A stretch of DNA of 15,290 bases from Maritimibacter sp. (GTDB taxonomy: Bacteria; Pseudomonadota; Alphaproteobacteria; Rhodobacterales; Rhodobacteraceae): positions 1 to 15,290 of the forward strand of contig DOUP01000139.1 of assembly GCA_003520545.1 (NCBI GenBank), written 5' to 3'. The notes beneath the pieces are model-generated. The model saw only the letters and a program-made list of their open reading frames with translations. It did no database searches and was not told the origin of the DNA. The translations under genes and the position numbers were made by a program. Below, piece by piece: positions 7,131 to 14,146 of this stretch. Within the stretch, counting starts at the first letter, position 1. Each line of letters begins with the position of its first letter.

Positions 7131-7939
7131 ACGGGCAGACGACCGGGTTTGAAGGCTCGTTTCTGGGTGCGATAGACAAGATCAGCCCGCAGGCGATCAT
7201 GGAGTGCAAGGTCTGCTGGACCCCCTACAACCCCGCCGAGGGCGACGAATTCCGCCAGATTGATCCCGGCACCGCTTTCGTCGATCTGCCGGAGGATTGG
7301 TCCTGCCCGAATTGTTCTTCGCCGAAAGATCAGTTCCTTGTCGCGGAAGACCCCGGAAGCCAATCCGCCGCCGAGCTTCGGCTACTGGAGGCGCTGACAG
7401 GTAAACTGGTCGCGGATTTCACCGAAGTCTGGAATGGCACCATGCGGGACGTGCCGCTGGTCAACGCGGCGCTGCGGGTCGAGGCGGTGGGCTGGCGTGT
7501 GGTCGATGGGCGCCCCCTGGGCGTGCTCATTTCACCGTGGTTCATGAACCTGATCCAGCTTCCGGGCGTGGATGACGACTGGTCGGGGCTTCGGGCCGGT
7601 GTGAAGGAAAACATGACGTTTCCCTCTGGCGAATACGAATTCATCCACAACACCCGCGAGATGATCGGGGGCTACAAAGCCTGCTCTCTGTTCTCGCCGA
7701 TGGGCGATTTCAACACGCAACAACAGGCCGTCGATGTGGCCGAGGCGGTAATGGTGGAGCTGTTCAAGGAAGACAACATGGCCGAGACTGACCGTGCCGC
7801 GGACATTCGCGCGGCGCGGGAAGATGAGATCGCCGCGGTCTCGGCTGTGGAAGCCGACGACCACGCCGCACTGGACGACCGCGCCGTGATCGCCGAACCT
7901 ACGCGCAGACAAGTGCTGACCGGAGGTCTGTCCGACTAA
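7127..7939 (+). CDS. hupJ: HupJ with N-terminal rubredoxin domain (HupI-HupJ fusion)
   Basis: Protein of 270 residues joining two parts that are separate genes (hupI, hupJ) in rhizobial clusters. Residues about 20-75 are a rubredoxin: Cys27 and Cys30 (MECKVCW), Cys60 and Cys63 (WSCPNCSSPKDQF), with PGTAFVDLPEDW before the second pair; these four cysteines would bind one iron. Residues about 80-220 are the HupJ domain, with GWRVVDGRPLGVLISPWFMN and FPSGEYEF. The last 50 residues are charged and low in conservation. Rubredoxin-type HupI is thought to help small-subunit iron-sulfur maturation under oxygen; a redox role here is inferred. As I recall, the fusion also occurs in R. capsulatus. It overlaps hupH by 4 bases and hupK by 1 base (TAATG). 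Confidence 0.93.
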   Translation: MNGQTTGFEGSFLGAIDKISPQAIMECKVCWTPYNPAEGDEFRQIDPGTAFVDLPEDWSCPNCSSPKDQFLVAEDPGSQSAAELRLLEALTGKLVADFTEVWNGTMRDVPLVNAALRVEAVGWRVVDGRPLGVLISPWFMNLIQLPGVDDDWSGLRAGVKENMTFPSGEYEFIHNTREMIGGYKACSLFSPMGDFNTQQQAVDVAEAVMVELFKEDNMAETDRAADIRAAREDEIAAVSAVEADDHAALDDRAVIAEPTRRQVLTGGLSD

Positions 7940-8811
7940 TGCGCGACCAGGGGCCATATCAGGTGGTGTGCGGCCCGGACTTGCCGGTGGCGAAGCTCGT
8001 TATCGGGAAACCGGCGGTCGAGGCGGCCGCGCTGCTCCCGCGGCTCTTCAACCTGTGCCGTGCAGCGCAGGCAACGGCGGCGGCGATGGCCATGGGCCTG
8101 CCTGCGCCCGATGTGGACCTGTCGGGCGAGATCCTGCGCGACCACTTGGTGAAGTTGACACTGACCTGGCCACGCCTCGTGGGTTTGGACCCGTTACCAT
8201 TGCCTAAAAACTGGCAAGCCGGTGGCGCGGCGCTCCTGGATCAATTGTTCGAAACACGCTTCCCCGAGACACCCGAGGCCTTCGAGGCCGCGCTTTTGTC
8301 GGGCGCGGGCCTTGCGCCATTCTTCGTGGCATTGGCCAAGTCGCTGCCCCCCGGGTTCGGCGCAGGCCCCGCGCTGCCTGTCATGCAAGACCCCGAGGCC
8401 TTCGCGCCGGGAGCCTATGAAAACTCTGTCGCGGGCCGACAGGTGGACCACCCGGTTCTGCGGGCGATCGAGGCGACGCGCGGGCGCGATCTCTATTGGC
8501 GAGCGGTGGCGCGGCTTTACGACCTGGCTGACGCCGCGCAGGGCAATCTGCCGCCGCCGCGTATGGCGGGGGCTGGTCGCGTCCTGGTGCCTGCCGCACG
8601 CGGCACCTACGCCGTCGCCGCCACGCTGGAGGCCGGGGTGGTTACTGAGTTTACGCGTGTGACCCCAACCGATCACTTGCTTGCCGAAAATGGTATAGCA
8701 GACATCACGATTGCGGGTTTTGCTGACCCTGATCAAAGAACGATCCATCTGGCCATGGATATTCTCGATCCTTGTATCCCCATGGAACTGAAGGAGCGGA
8801 ACCATGCATGA
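7939..8811 (+). CDS. hupK: HupK, large-subunit-like maturation scaffold
   Basis: Protein of 290 residues, related in the family to the hydrogenase large subunit but without the metal-site cysteines. Remnants of both HupL motifs can be seen: LPRLFNLCRAAQATAA with a single Cys40 where HupL has RICGVCTGTH, and ILDPCIPMEL at 275-284 with Cys279 where HupL has DPCLACSTH. Only one cysteine of each pair is left and no histidine follows, so it cannot hold a NiFe centre. HupK is thought to act as a scaffold or intermediary for the HupL iron centre together with HypC/HypD. It overlaps hupJ by one base and hypA by 8 bases; the hypA ribosome site AAGGAG lies inside its end. Confidence 0.9.
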   Translation: MRDQGPYQVVCGPDLPVAKLVIGKPAVEAAALLPRLFNLCRAAQATAAAMAMGLPAPDVDLSGEILRDHLVKLTLTWPRLVGLDPLPLPKNWQAGGAALLDQLFETRFPETPEAFEAALLSGAGLAPFFVALAKSLPPGFGAGPALPVMQDPEAFAPGAYENSVAGRQVDHPVLRAIEATRGRDLYWRAVARLYDLADAAQGNLPPPRMAGAGRVLVPAARGTYAVAATLEAGVVTEFTRVTPTDHLLAENGIADITIAGFADPDQRTIHLAMDILDPCIPMELKERNHA

Positions 8812-9145
8812 AATGTCGCTTGCCGAAGGGATGCGCGAGATCATCGTGGACAATGCCGCCAAGCATAACGCCAAGCGGATCAGCCGTGTGCGCGTTGAGA
8901 TCGGGCGGTTTGCGGGGGTCGAGAAAGATGCGCTGTCCTTTGCGTTCGACGTTGTCATGCGCGGCTCACCGGCCGAGGGCGCGGAGCTTGTGATGATCGA
9001 CCTGCCCGGACGCGCAAATTGCTTCGGCTGCGGTGAAACCGTGCAGATTGAAGACCGGCTGGACCCCTGTCCGCGTTGCGGCAGCCTCCAGTTGATGCCC
9101 GATGGGGGCGACGAAATGCGGATCAAGGATTTGGAGGTGGCGTGA
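8804..9145 (+). CDS. hypA: Nickel metallochaperone HypA
   Basis: Protein of 113 residues, the normal family length. It begins MHEMSLAEGM; the N-terminal Met-His with His2 is the nickel ligand site of HypA. The zinc site is two CxxC pairs, Cys73/Cys76 (CFGC) and Cys89/Cys92 (CPRC). With HypB it delivers nickel to the HupL precursor after the iron centre is in place. The ribosome site AAGGAG stands 8 bases before the ATG. It overlaps hupK by 8 bases and hypB by one base (TGATG). Confidence 0.97.
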   Translation: MHEMSLAEGMREIIVDNAAKHNAKRISRVRVEIGRFAGVEKDALSFAFDVVMRGSPAEGAELVMIDLPGRANCFGCGETVQIEDRLDPCPRCGSLQLMPDGGDEMRIKDLEVA

Positions 9146-10029
9146 TGTGCACGGTTTGCGGATGCGGTGAAGCGACGGTCGAGGGCCAAAAGGGCCGCGG
9201 CCATTCCCATGGTCACTCCCACGATCACGGGCATGATCACGACCACCACCATAGCCATGATCACCACCATCACGACCAATTCCACGTGCACCACGAGGGC
9301 GACAACGTGCATTACGGCAAGGGGGACGCAGGCGTCGACGTGGCCGGGATGAGCCAGGACCGGCTGATCGAGATCGAGACCGGAATCCTGTCGAAAAACG
9401 ACCGCTACGCCGCCGCCAACCGCGAGGCGCTGACCGCGCTCGGTGCTTTTGCCGTGAACCTCGTGTCCTCGCCCGGCTCGGGGAAAACCACGCTTCTGTG
9501 CAAGACCATCGAAGCCCTGGGCGACCAGCCTTTGGCAGTGATCGAAGGCGATCAGCAAACCGCCAATGACGCCGACCGCATCCGCGCGACCGGGGCCAAG
9601 GCCATTCAGGTGAACACCGGCAAGGGATGTCACCTTGACGGGCATATGATCGGCCACGCGATGGAACATCTCGATCTGGCGCGCGGTGCGATGCTGTTCA
9701 TCGAGAACGTCGGAAACCTCGTCTGTCCCGCTGGCTTTGACCTTGGCGAAGATTGCAAAGTTGCGATCTTGTCAGTGACCGAGGGAGAGGACAAACCGCT
9801 GAAATATCCCGATATGTTCACCGCAAGCCGCATCGCGCTTTTGAACAAAGTCGATCTCGCGCCGCATTGCGACGTGGATCTCGACCTCTACGAGGAAAAC
9901 CTGCGGCGGATTAACCCGACCATCGAGATCATCCGTGTTTCCGCCCGCACCGGCGAAGGGCTGGGCGATTGGGTCGCCTGGCTACGATCCAACCTCGCCG
10001 CCAAGACCGCGACCGAGGCGGCCGAGTGA
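9145..10029 (+). CDS. hypB: Nickel-delivery GTPase HypB with histidine-rich N-terminus
   Basis: GTPase of 294 residues. The start at 9145 overlaps the hypA stop and gives the N-terminus MCTVCGCG, the high-affinity nickel motif (Cys2, Cys5, Cys7) of E. coli-type HypB. A histidine-rich run with 19 histidines between residues 20 and 56 follows; such tails store nickel in rhizobial HypB. The G domain has the P-loop SSPGSGKTT (108-116), ENVGN (186-190) and NKVD (233-236). The second metal site at the dimer face is Cys161-His162 with Cys193. Upstream in-frame ATGs would add residues before the MCTVC motif and are unlikely starts. GGAGG precedes the ATG. It overlaps hupR by one base (TGATG). Confidence 0.97.
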   Translation: MCTVCGCGEATVEGQKGRGHSHGHSHDHGHDHDHHHSHDHHHHDQFHVHHEGDNVHYGKGDAGVDVAGMSQDRLIEIETGILSKNDRYAAANREALTALGAFAVNLVSSPGSGKTTLLCKTIEALGDQPLAVIEGDQQTANDADRIRATGAKAIQVNTGKGCHLDGHMIGHAMEHLDLARGAMLFIENVGNLVCPAGFDLGEDCKVAILSVTEGEDKPLKYPDMFTASRIALLNKVDLAPHCDVDLDLYEENLRRINPTIEIIRVSARTGEGLGDWVAWLRSNLAAKTATEAAE

Positions 10030-11495
10030 TGCCCGAAGCGCGTCCTTCCATCCTCCTCGTCGATGACGAGCCGCATTCGGTCAGCGCCATGGAGATGGCG
10101 CTCGAAGATGATTTCGACTGCCTTACCGCGACCAATGCCGACGACGCCATGGCCCTCATGGCGGACAGTTACGTGCATGTCATTTTCTGCGACCAGCGGA
10201 TGCCCGGTACCACGGGTGTCGAGTTTCTGACCGAAGTGCGCGAGCGCTGGCCGGAAACCGTGCGGATCATCATCACTGGCTACACCGAAGCGACGGACAT
10301 GATATCGGCCATCAACGAAGCCGGGATTTACCAGTTCGTCACCAAGCCGTGGCACCCGGACCAGCTATTGATGGTGGCACGAGGGGCCGCGCGACTGTTT
10401 CAACTGAGCCGGGACCACGACCGGCTGACGCTGGAAAGCAAGTACCTCGCCAATACCGCTGAATCGAAACTGGAAAAACAGCGTGCGGCGCTGAGGAACG
10501 GGCTGGGGTTCGAAAACGTCATGCGCGCGCCGAACTCGCCCATGAACCAGATCATCGAGGTCGCGCGGCAATACGCAAGCTTCGACGTCCCCGTGCTCGT
10601 CACCGGCGAGCCCGGCGTGGGTAAGGTGCAGATGGCGCGGGCGATGCACTACACATCCCTGCGTTCAGAGCGTCCGTTCTTCGAATTGAATTGCGCGGGC
10701 CTGTCGGACCAGATGATCGAAATCGAATTGTTCGGTGCCAAACGCGGCGCCGTGAACGGGCTCAACTCCAACAAGATCGGGCTCTTGCAGAAGACCGACC
10801 GGGGCACGCTGTTTCTGAACGGGATCGACACGCTGTCGCCCCGGCTCCAGATCGAATTGCTCCGTGTCGTTCAGGAAGGAGCGTTTCAGCCGCTTGGCGG
10901 GCATGAGACGATCACCACGAACACGCGCCTTCTCAGCGGTGCGCATATCGACCTGCGTACCGCCGTTGCCGACGGCAGGTTTCGCGCGGACCTCTATTAT
11001 GCGATCTCGACCGCCGAAATCACCGTGCCGCCCCTGCGGGCGCGCCCCGGTGACGTTGCCATTCTCGCGCAGCACATGTTGGCGGACGCGGCCCAGAGCC
11101 ACGGCAAGGTCGTCCACGGCATCGCGGAACCGGCGTTGGAGTTTCTTGAGAACTACGATTGGCCCGGCAACCTGCGCGAATTGGAAAACGAGATCACCCG
11201 CATGATGATCTTCGCCCAGGAACGGGTGTTGGGACCGGAGCTGATCTCCCGCCATATCCTTCAGGCCGCGCCGTCCGACGAGGGTGCCGACCGCCGCGCG
11301 GACCAGGTGCTGGTGGGCGACGGGTCGCTCAGGGAGCGCGTTGAACTGATCGAGATGCGCATCCTGCGCGAAACGCTTACCCGCCTGAAATGGAACAAAT
11401 CGCGCGCTGCCGCCGAACTGGGCCTGTCCCGCGTCGGGCTTCGCGCAAAACTCGACCGCTACGGCATCCAGCCGCCGGTCTCACAGGAGAGCTGA
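10029..11495 (+). CDS. hupR: NtrC-family response regulator of hydrogenase genes HupR
   Basis: Transcription factor of 488 residues. The receiver domain (about 7-120) has VDDE, the phosphorylation site Asp55 (FCDQRMPG), Thr83 and Lys106. The AAA+ domain (about 165-405) is degenerate: the Walker A reads GEPGVGKV (193-200), the GAFTGA loop is replaced by GAVNGL (240-245), and the Walker B reads LFLNGID (261-267) instead of LFLDEI. The C-terminal Fis-type helix-turn-helix spans about 445-480 (NKSRAAAELGLSRVGLRAKL). In R. capsulatus, HupR works with the housekeeping RNA polymerase rather than sigma-54 and activates hupSL when not phosphorylated; the HupT kinase and HupUV sensor switch it off without H2. 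The loss of GAFTGA here agrees with that. It lies between hypB and hypC with a 1-base overlap and a 1-base gap. Confidence 0.95.
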   Translation: MPEARPSILLVDDEPHSVSAMEMALEDDFDCLTATNADDAMALMADSYVHVIFCDQRMPGTTGVEFLTEVRERWPETVRIIITGYTEATDMISAINEAGIYQFVTKPWHPDQLLMVARGAARLFQLSRDHDRLTLESKYLANTAESKLEKQRAALRNGLGFENVMRAPNSPMNQIIEVARQYASFDVPVLVTGEPGVGKVQMARAMHYTSLRSERPFFELNCAGLSDQMIEIELFGAKRGAVNGLNSNKIGLLQKTDRGTLFLNGIDTLSPRLQIELLRVVQEGAFQPLGGHETITTNTRLLSGAHIDLRTAVADGRFRADLYYAISTAEITVPPLRARPGDVAILAQHMLADAAQSHGKVVHGIAEPALEFLENYDWPGNLRELENEITRMMIFAQERVLGPELISRHILQAAPSDEGADRRADQVLVGDGSLRERVELIEMRILRETLTRLKWNKSRAAAELGLSRVGLRAKLDRYGIQPPVSQES

Positions 11496-11496
11496 T

Positions 11497-11793
11497 ATGT
11501 GCCTGGGCATCCCCGGACAGATCGTTGAAATCACCGATGAAACCCGCCTCATGGCCATGGCTGACGTGTCAGGCGTGAAGCGCGAAGTGTCGATCGCCCC
11601 TGTGCTTGGCGCAGGTATGAAACCCGCGGACGTGATCGGAGAATACGCCCTGATTCATGTCGGTTTCGCCATGGCCCTGATCGACGAACACGAAGCAGCG
11701 GAGACGCTCAAGGCGCTTGAAGGTCTGGGCGAGGCGCAGGAAACGCTCGACGCGATGGCGGAAGGCGCGAAAGCTCTGGAGGGTCAGGCATGA
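11497..11793 (+). CDS. hypC: Hydrogenase maturation chaperone HypC
   Basis: Chaperone of 98 residues starting MCLGIPGQIVEI; Cys2, exposed after removal of Met1, binds the Fe(CN)2CO unit together with HypD. The conserved core ends around GEYALIHVGFAMALIDEHEA, and the alpha-helical tail after residue 65 is rich in Ala, Glu and Leu. HypC carries the finished iron unit from the HypCD complex to the HupL precursor. The ribosome site AGGAG stands 7 bases before the ATG. It starts one base after the hupR stop and overlaps hypD by 4 bases (ATGA). Confidence 0.97.
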   Translation: MCLGIPGQIVEITDETRLMAMADVSGVKREVSIAPVLGAGMKPADVIGEYALIHVGFAMALIDEHEAAETLKALEGLGEAQETLDAMAEGAKALEGQA

Positions 11794-12935
11794 GATACGT
11801 CGAGGAATTCCGCGACCCGAAGGCCGCCAAGGCGCTTCTCGCCGAGATCGCCCGCGTGACGGACGAGATCGGCGCCACCAAGGCAAAACCCGTCCACATC
11901 ATGGAAATCTGCGGCGGGCATACCCACGCGATCTTTCGCTATGGGCTGGACCGGCTGACGCCCGAGGGGGTGGAATTCATCCACGGCCCCGGCTGTCCTG
12001 TCTGTGTGCTCCCCATGGCGCGGGTCGATGAATGTGTCCAGATCGCCGAGCAGCCGGATGTGATCTTCACCACCTTTGGCGACGCGATGCGGGTGCCGGG
12101 AACGAAGAAATCATTGCTACAGGCCAAGGCGGACGGCGCGGATATCCGCATGGTTTATTCACCCCTGGACGCGCTGGAACTGGCGCGGCGCAACCCGGAC
12201 AAAGAGGTCGTCTTTTTCGGTCTCGGGTTCGAGACGACGACGCCGTCGACGGCGCTGTCGATCCAGCAGGCAGCAGCCGAAGGGCTCACGAACTTCAGCG
12301 TCTTTTGCAACCACATCACCGTGCCGCCCCCGATCAAAGTGCTCCTCGATGATCCTCACATGGTGCTCGACGGCTTCGTCGGGCCGGGGCATGTGTCGAT
12401 GGTCATCGGCACGCATCCTTACGACTTCATCCCCGAGGACTACGGCAAACCCATCGTGGTCGCGGGCTTCGAACCGCTTGACCTTCTGCAATCGGTTCTC
12501 ATGGTGCTTCGCCAGATCCGCGATGGACGCGCCGAGGTGGAGAACCAGTATTCCCGCGTGGTGCCAGAACACGGAAACCCCGTCTCCATTGCCGCGATGG
12601 AAGATGTCTACGAGAAACGCCCCTCTTTCGCCTGGCGCGGGCTTGGTGAAATCGACGAGAGCGGGCTTCGTATCCGGGACAAATACGCCGCCTTCGACAC
12701 CGAGGCCAAGATGGGCATCGGCTACGGCGCGGAAGTGGCGCGGGAGGTCGAAGAACCGGAAGGCTGCGCCTGTTCGCAGGTCATGACGGGCCGGATCAAA
12801 CCGACGGGCTGCCCGCAGTACGGCACCGGCTGCACGCCCGAAATGCCGCTTGGCGCGTTGATGGTTTCCTCCGAAGGTGCTTGCGCGGCCTATTATCAAT
12901 ACGGCCAACGGCGACCCGTGGAGACGGCAGAATGA
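11790..12935 (+). CDS. hypD: Fe-S scaffold protein HypD
   Basis: Iron-sulfur protein of 381 residues on which the Fe(CN)2CO centre is built with HypC and HypE. Active-site motifs are MEICGGHTHA (Cys41) and HGPGCPVCVLP (Cys69, Cys72). The C-terminal cysteines are Cys326, Cys328, Cys341, Cys348 and Cys365, in EGCACSQVMTG, TGCPQYGTGC and SSEGACAAYYQYG; four of them hold the [4Fe-4S] cluster in the family. The length is normal and no key residue is missing. GGAGGG stands 8 bases before the ATG. It overlaps hypC and hypE by 4 bases each. Confidence 0.97.
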   Translation: MRYVEEFRDPKAAKALLAEIARVTDEIGATKAKPVHIMEICGGHTHAIFRYGLDRLTPEGVEFIHGPGCPVCVLPMARVDECVQIAEQPDVIFTTFGDAMRVPGTKKSLLQAKADGADIRMVYSPLDALELARRNPDKEVVFFGLGFETTTPSTALSIQQAAAEGLTNFSVFCNHITVPPPIKVLLDDPHMVLDGFVGPGHVSMVIGTHPYDFIPEDYGKPIVVAGFEPLDLLQSVLMVLRQIRDGRAEVENQYSRVVPEHGNPVSIAAMEDVYEKRPSFAWRGLGEIDESGLRIRDKYAAFDTEAKMGIGYGAEVAREVEEPEGCACSQVMTGRIKPTGCPQYGTGCTPEMPLGALMVSSEGACAAYYQYGQRRPVETAE

Positions 12936-13975
12936 AAGATACGCCGGGGCAAAGCAAGCTACGCGACGCGCGGGTGACCATGGCCCACGGCGGGGGCGGC
13001 AAGGCGATGCGCGATCTGATCGAGAGCGTGTTTACCGACGTTTTCGAACCTGACGGTATGGAAGACCAGGCGCGTCTGACCATGGACGCGCTGGCGTTGC
13101 CCGGCGCGCGGCTCGCCATGACCACCGACAGCTTCGTCGTAACCCCGGTGGAGTTCCCCGGCGGCGACATCGGCAAACTCGCCGTATGCGGCACGGTCAA
13201 CGACCTCGCCGTGGGAGGCGCAAAGCCCCTGTATCTGTCCGCCGCCTTCATCATCGAGGAAGGCACCGAAATTGCGCTGTTGCGTCGGATCGTCGCGACC
13301 ATGAAGCGGGAGGCCGACAAGGCGGGCGTCAGGATCGTCACCGGCGACACCAAGGTCGTCGGGCGCGGGTCAGCCGACCAGGTATTCATCACCACGACAG
13401 GCGTGGGCTTCATCGCGCCCGAGACAGACATGAAAGCCGGCAACATACAGCCCGGCGACGTGGCCATCGTGAATGGCGTGCTTGGGGACCACGGGGCCTG
13501 TATCCTCGCCGCACGCGGCGACATGGCGTTGTCCTCCGACTTGGTATCCGATTGCGCGGGGCTGGGTCATTTGATGGCCGCCGTGCAGGCCGCCTGCCCC
13601 AATCTGCGCGCGGCCCGAGATTGCACACGCGGCGGTTTGGCATCGGCCTTGAACGAAATGGCCGAGGTCGCCGGGGTCGCCGTGGAGATCGTGGAAGAAG
13701 ACCTGCCGCTGCGTGCAGAGGTCAAAGGCACTTGCGAAATCCTTGGGCTGGACCCGCTCTACCTGGCGAACGAGGGCCGGTTGGTGCTCTTCGTGCCAGA
13801 AGACGAGGTCGAAGCGGCGCTGACCGCGATGCGCGCGGTGCCAGAAGGCGCAGGCGCGGTAGTGATCGGGCGGGCCCATGCGGGTTACAAGGGCGAAGTC
13901 ACGATGCGCACGCTTTTCGGCGGGGCGCGGATCGTCGATATGCTTGTGGGCGAGCAGCTTCCACGGATTTGCTGA
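12932..13975 (+). CDS. hypE: Carbamoyl dehydratase HypE
   Basis: Enzyme of 347 residues of the PurM/AIR-synthase fold. HypF transfers a carbamoyl group to its C-terminal cysteine, and HypE dehydrates it with ATP to the cyanide ligand that goes to HypCD iron. The C-terminus is the typical PRIC with Cys347. The ATP-binding motif AHGGGGKAMRDLI lies at 18-30; MTTDSFVVTP and the CGTVNDLAVGGAKPLYLS region follow. The start at 12932 overlaps the hypD stop (ATGA), with GGAG 10 bases ahead; an in-frame ATG 51 bases upstream lies inside hypD and is less likely. It is the last gene of the operon. Its partner HypF is not in the window and must be encoded elsewhere. Confidence 0.97.
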   Translation: MKDTPGQSKLRDARVTMAHGGGGKAMRDLIESVFTDVFEPDGMEDQARLTMDALALPGARLAMTTDSFVVTPVEFPGGDIGKLAVCGTVNDLAVGGAKPLYLSAAFIIEEGTEIALLRRIVATMKREADKAGVRIVTGDTKVVGRGSADQVFITTTGVGFIAPETDMKAGNIQPGDVAIVNGVLGDHGACILAARGDMALSSDLVSDCAGLGHLMAAVQAACPNLRAARDCTRGGLASALNEMAEVAGVAVEIVEEDLPLRAEVKGTCEILGLDPLYLANEGRLVLFVPEDEVEAALTAMRAVPEGAGAVVIGRAHAGYKGEVTMRTLFGGARIVDMLVGEQLPRIC

Positions 13976-13978
13976 GGG

Positions 13979-14084
13979 CGATTTCGGACGCCGAAATCGG
14001 GTCGAAATCATGAGATGATTTCCGGACAGTGCCTTTGATTTGGTCGTGCGAAATCAAAGGCGACATCATCGCATGATGTCGCCT
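13979..14084. repeat. Array of four perfect inverted repeats behind hypE
   Basis: Four hairpins follow one another starting 3 bp after the hypE stop. Number 1 is a 9-bp stem with a 3-base loop (13979-13999, CGATTTCGG arm). Number 2 is 8 bp with a 3-base loop (14004-14022, GAAATCAT arm). Number 3 is 11 bp with a 9-base loop (14031-14061, GCCTTTGATTT arm). Number 4 is 12 bp with a 3-base loop (14058-14084, AGGCGACATCAT arm). Repeats 3 and 4 share 4 bases and compete. All stems are without mismatch; the arms share GATTTC/GAAATC or GATGTC-like cores. There is no T run, so it is not a classic terminator. It could be a REP-like element, an mRNA 3'-end stabiliser or a bidirectional block to read-through. 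Confidence 0.85.
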
Positions 14085-14146
14085 CTGCACAAGTCCGCCC
14101 CGTCGCGTGCCTTGCTCTGCCGGGCGCATTGGCGTCTAAGGTCCGC

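Noticed and set aside
9167..9352. Repeated CA-rich CCACCA/CATGATCAC stretch as a tandem-repeat element.
   Set aside because: It is the coding sequence of the HypB histidine run, explained by His and Asp codons in frame.
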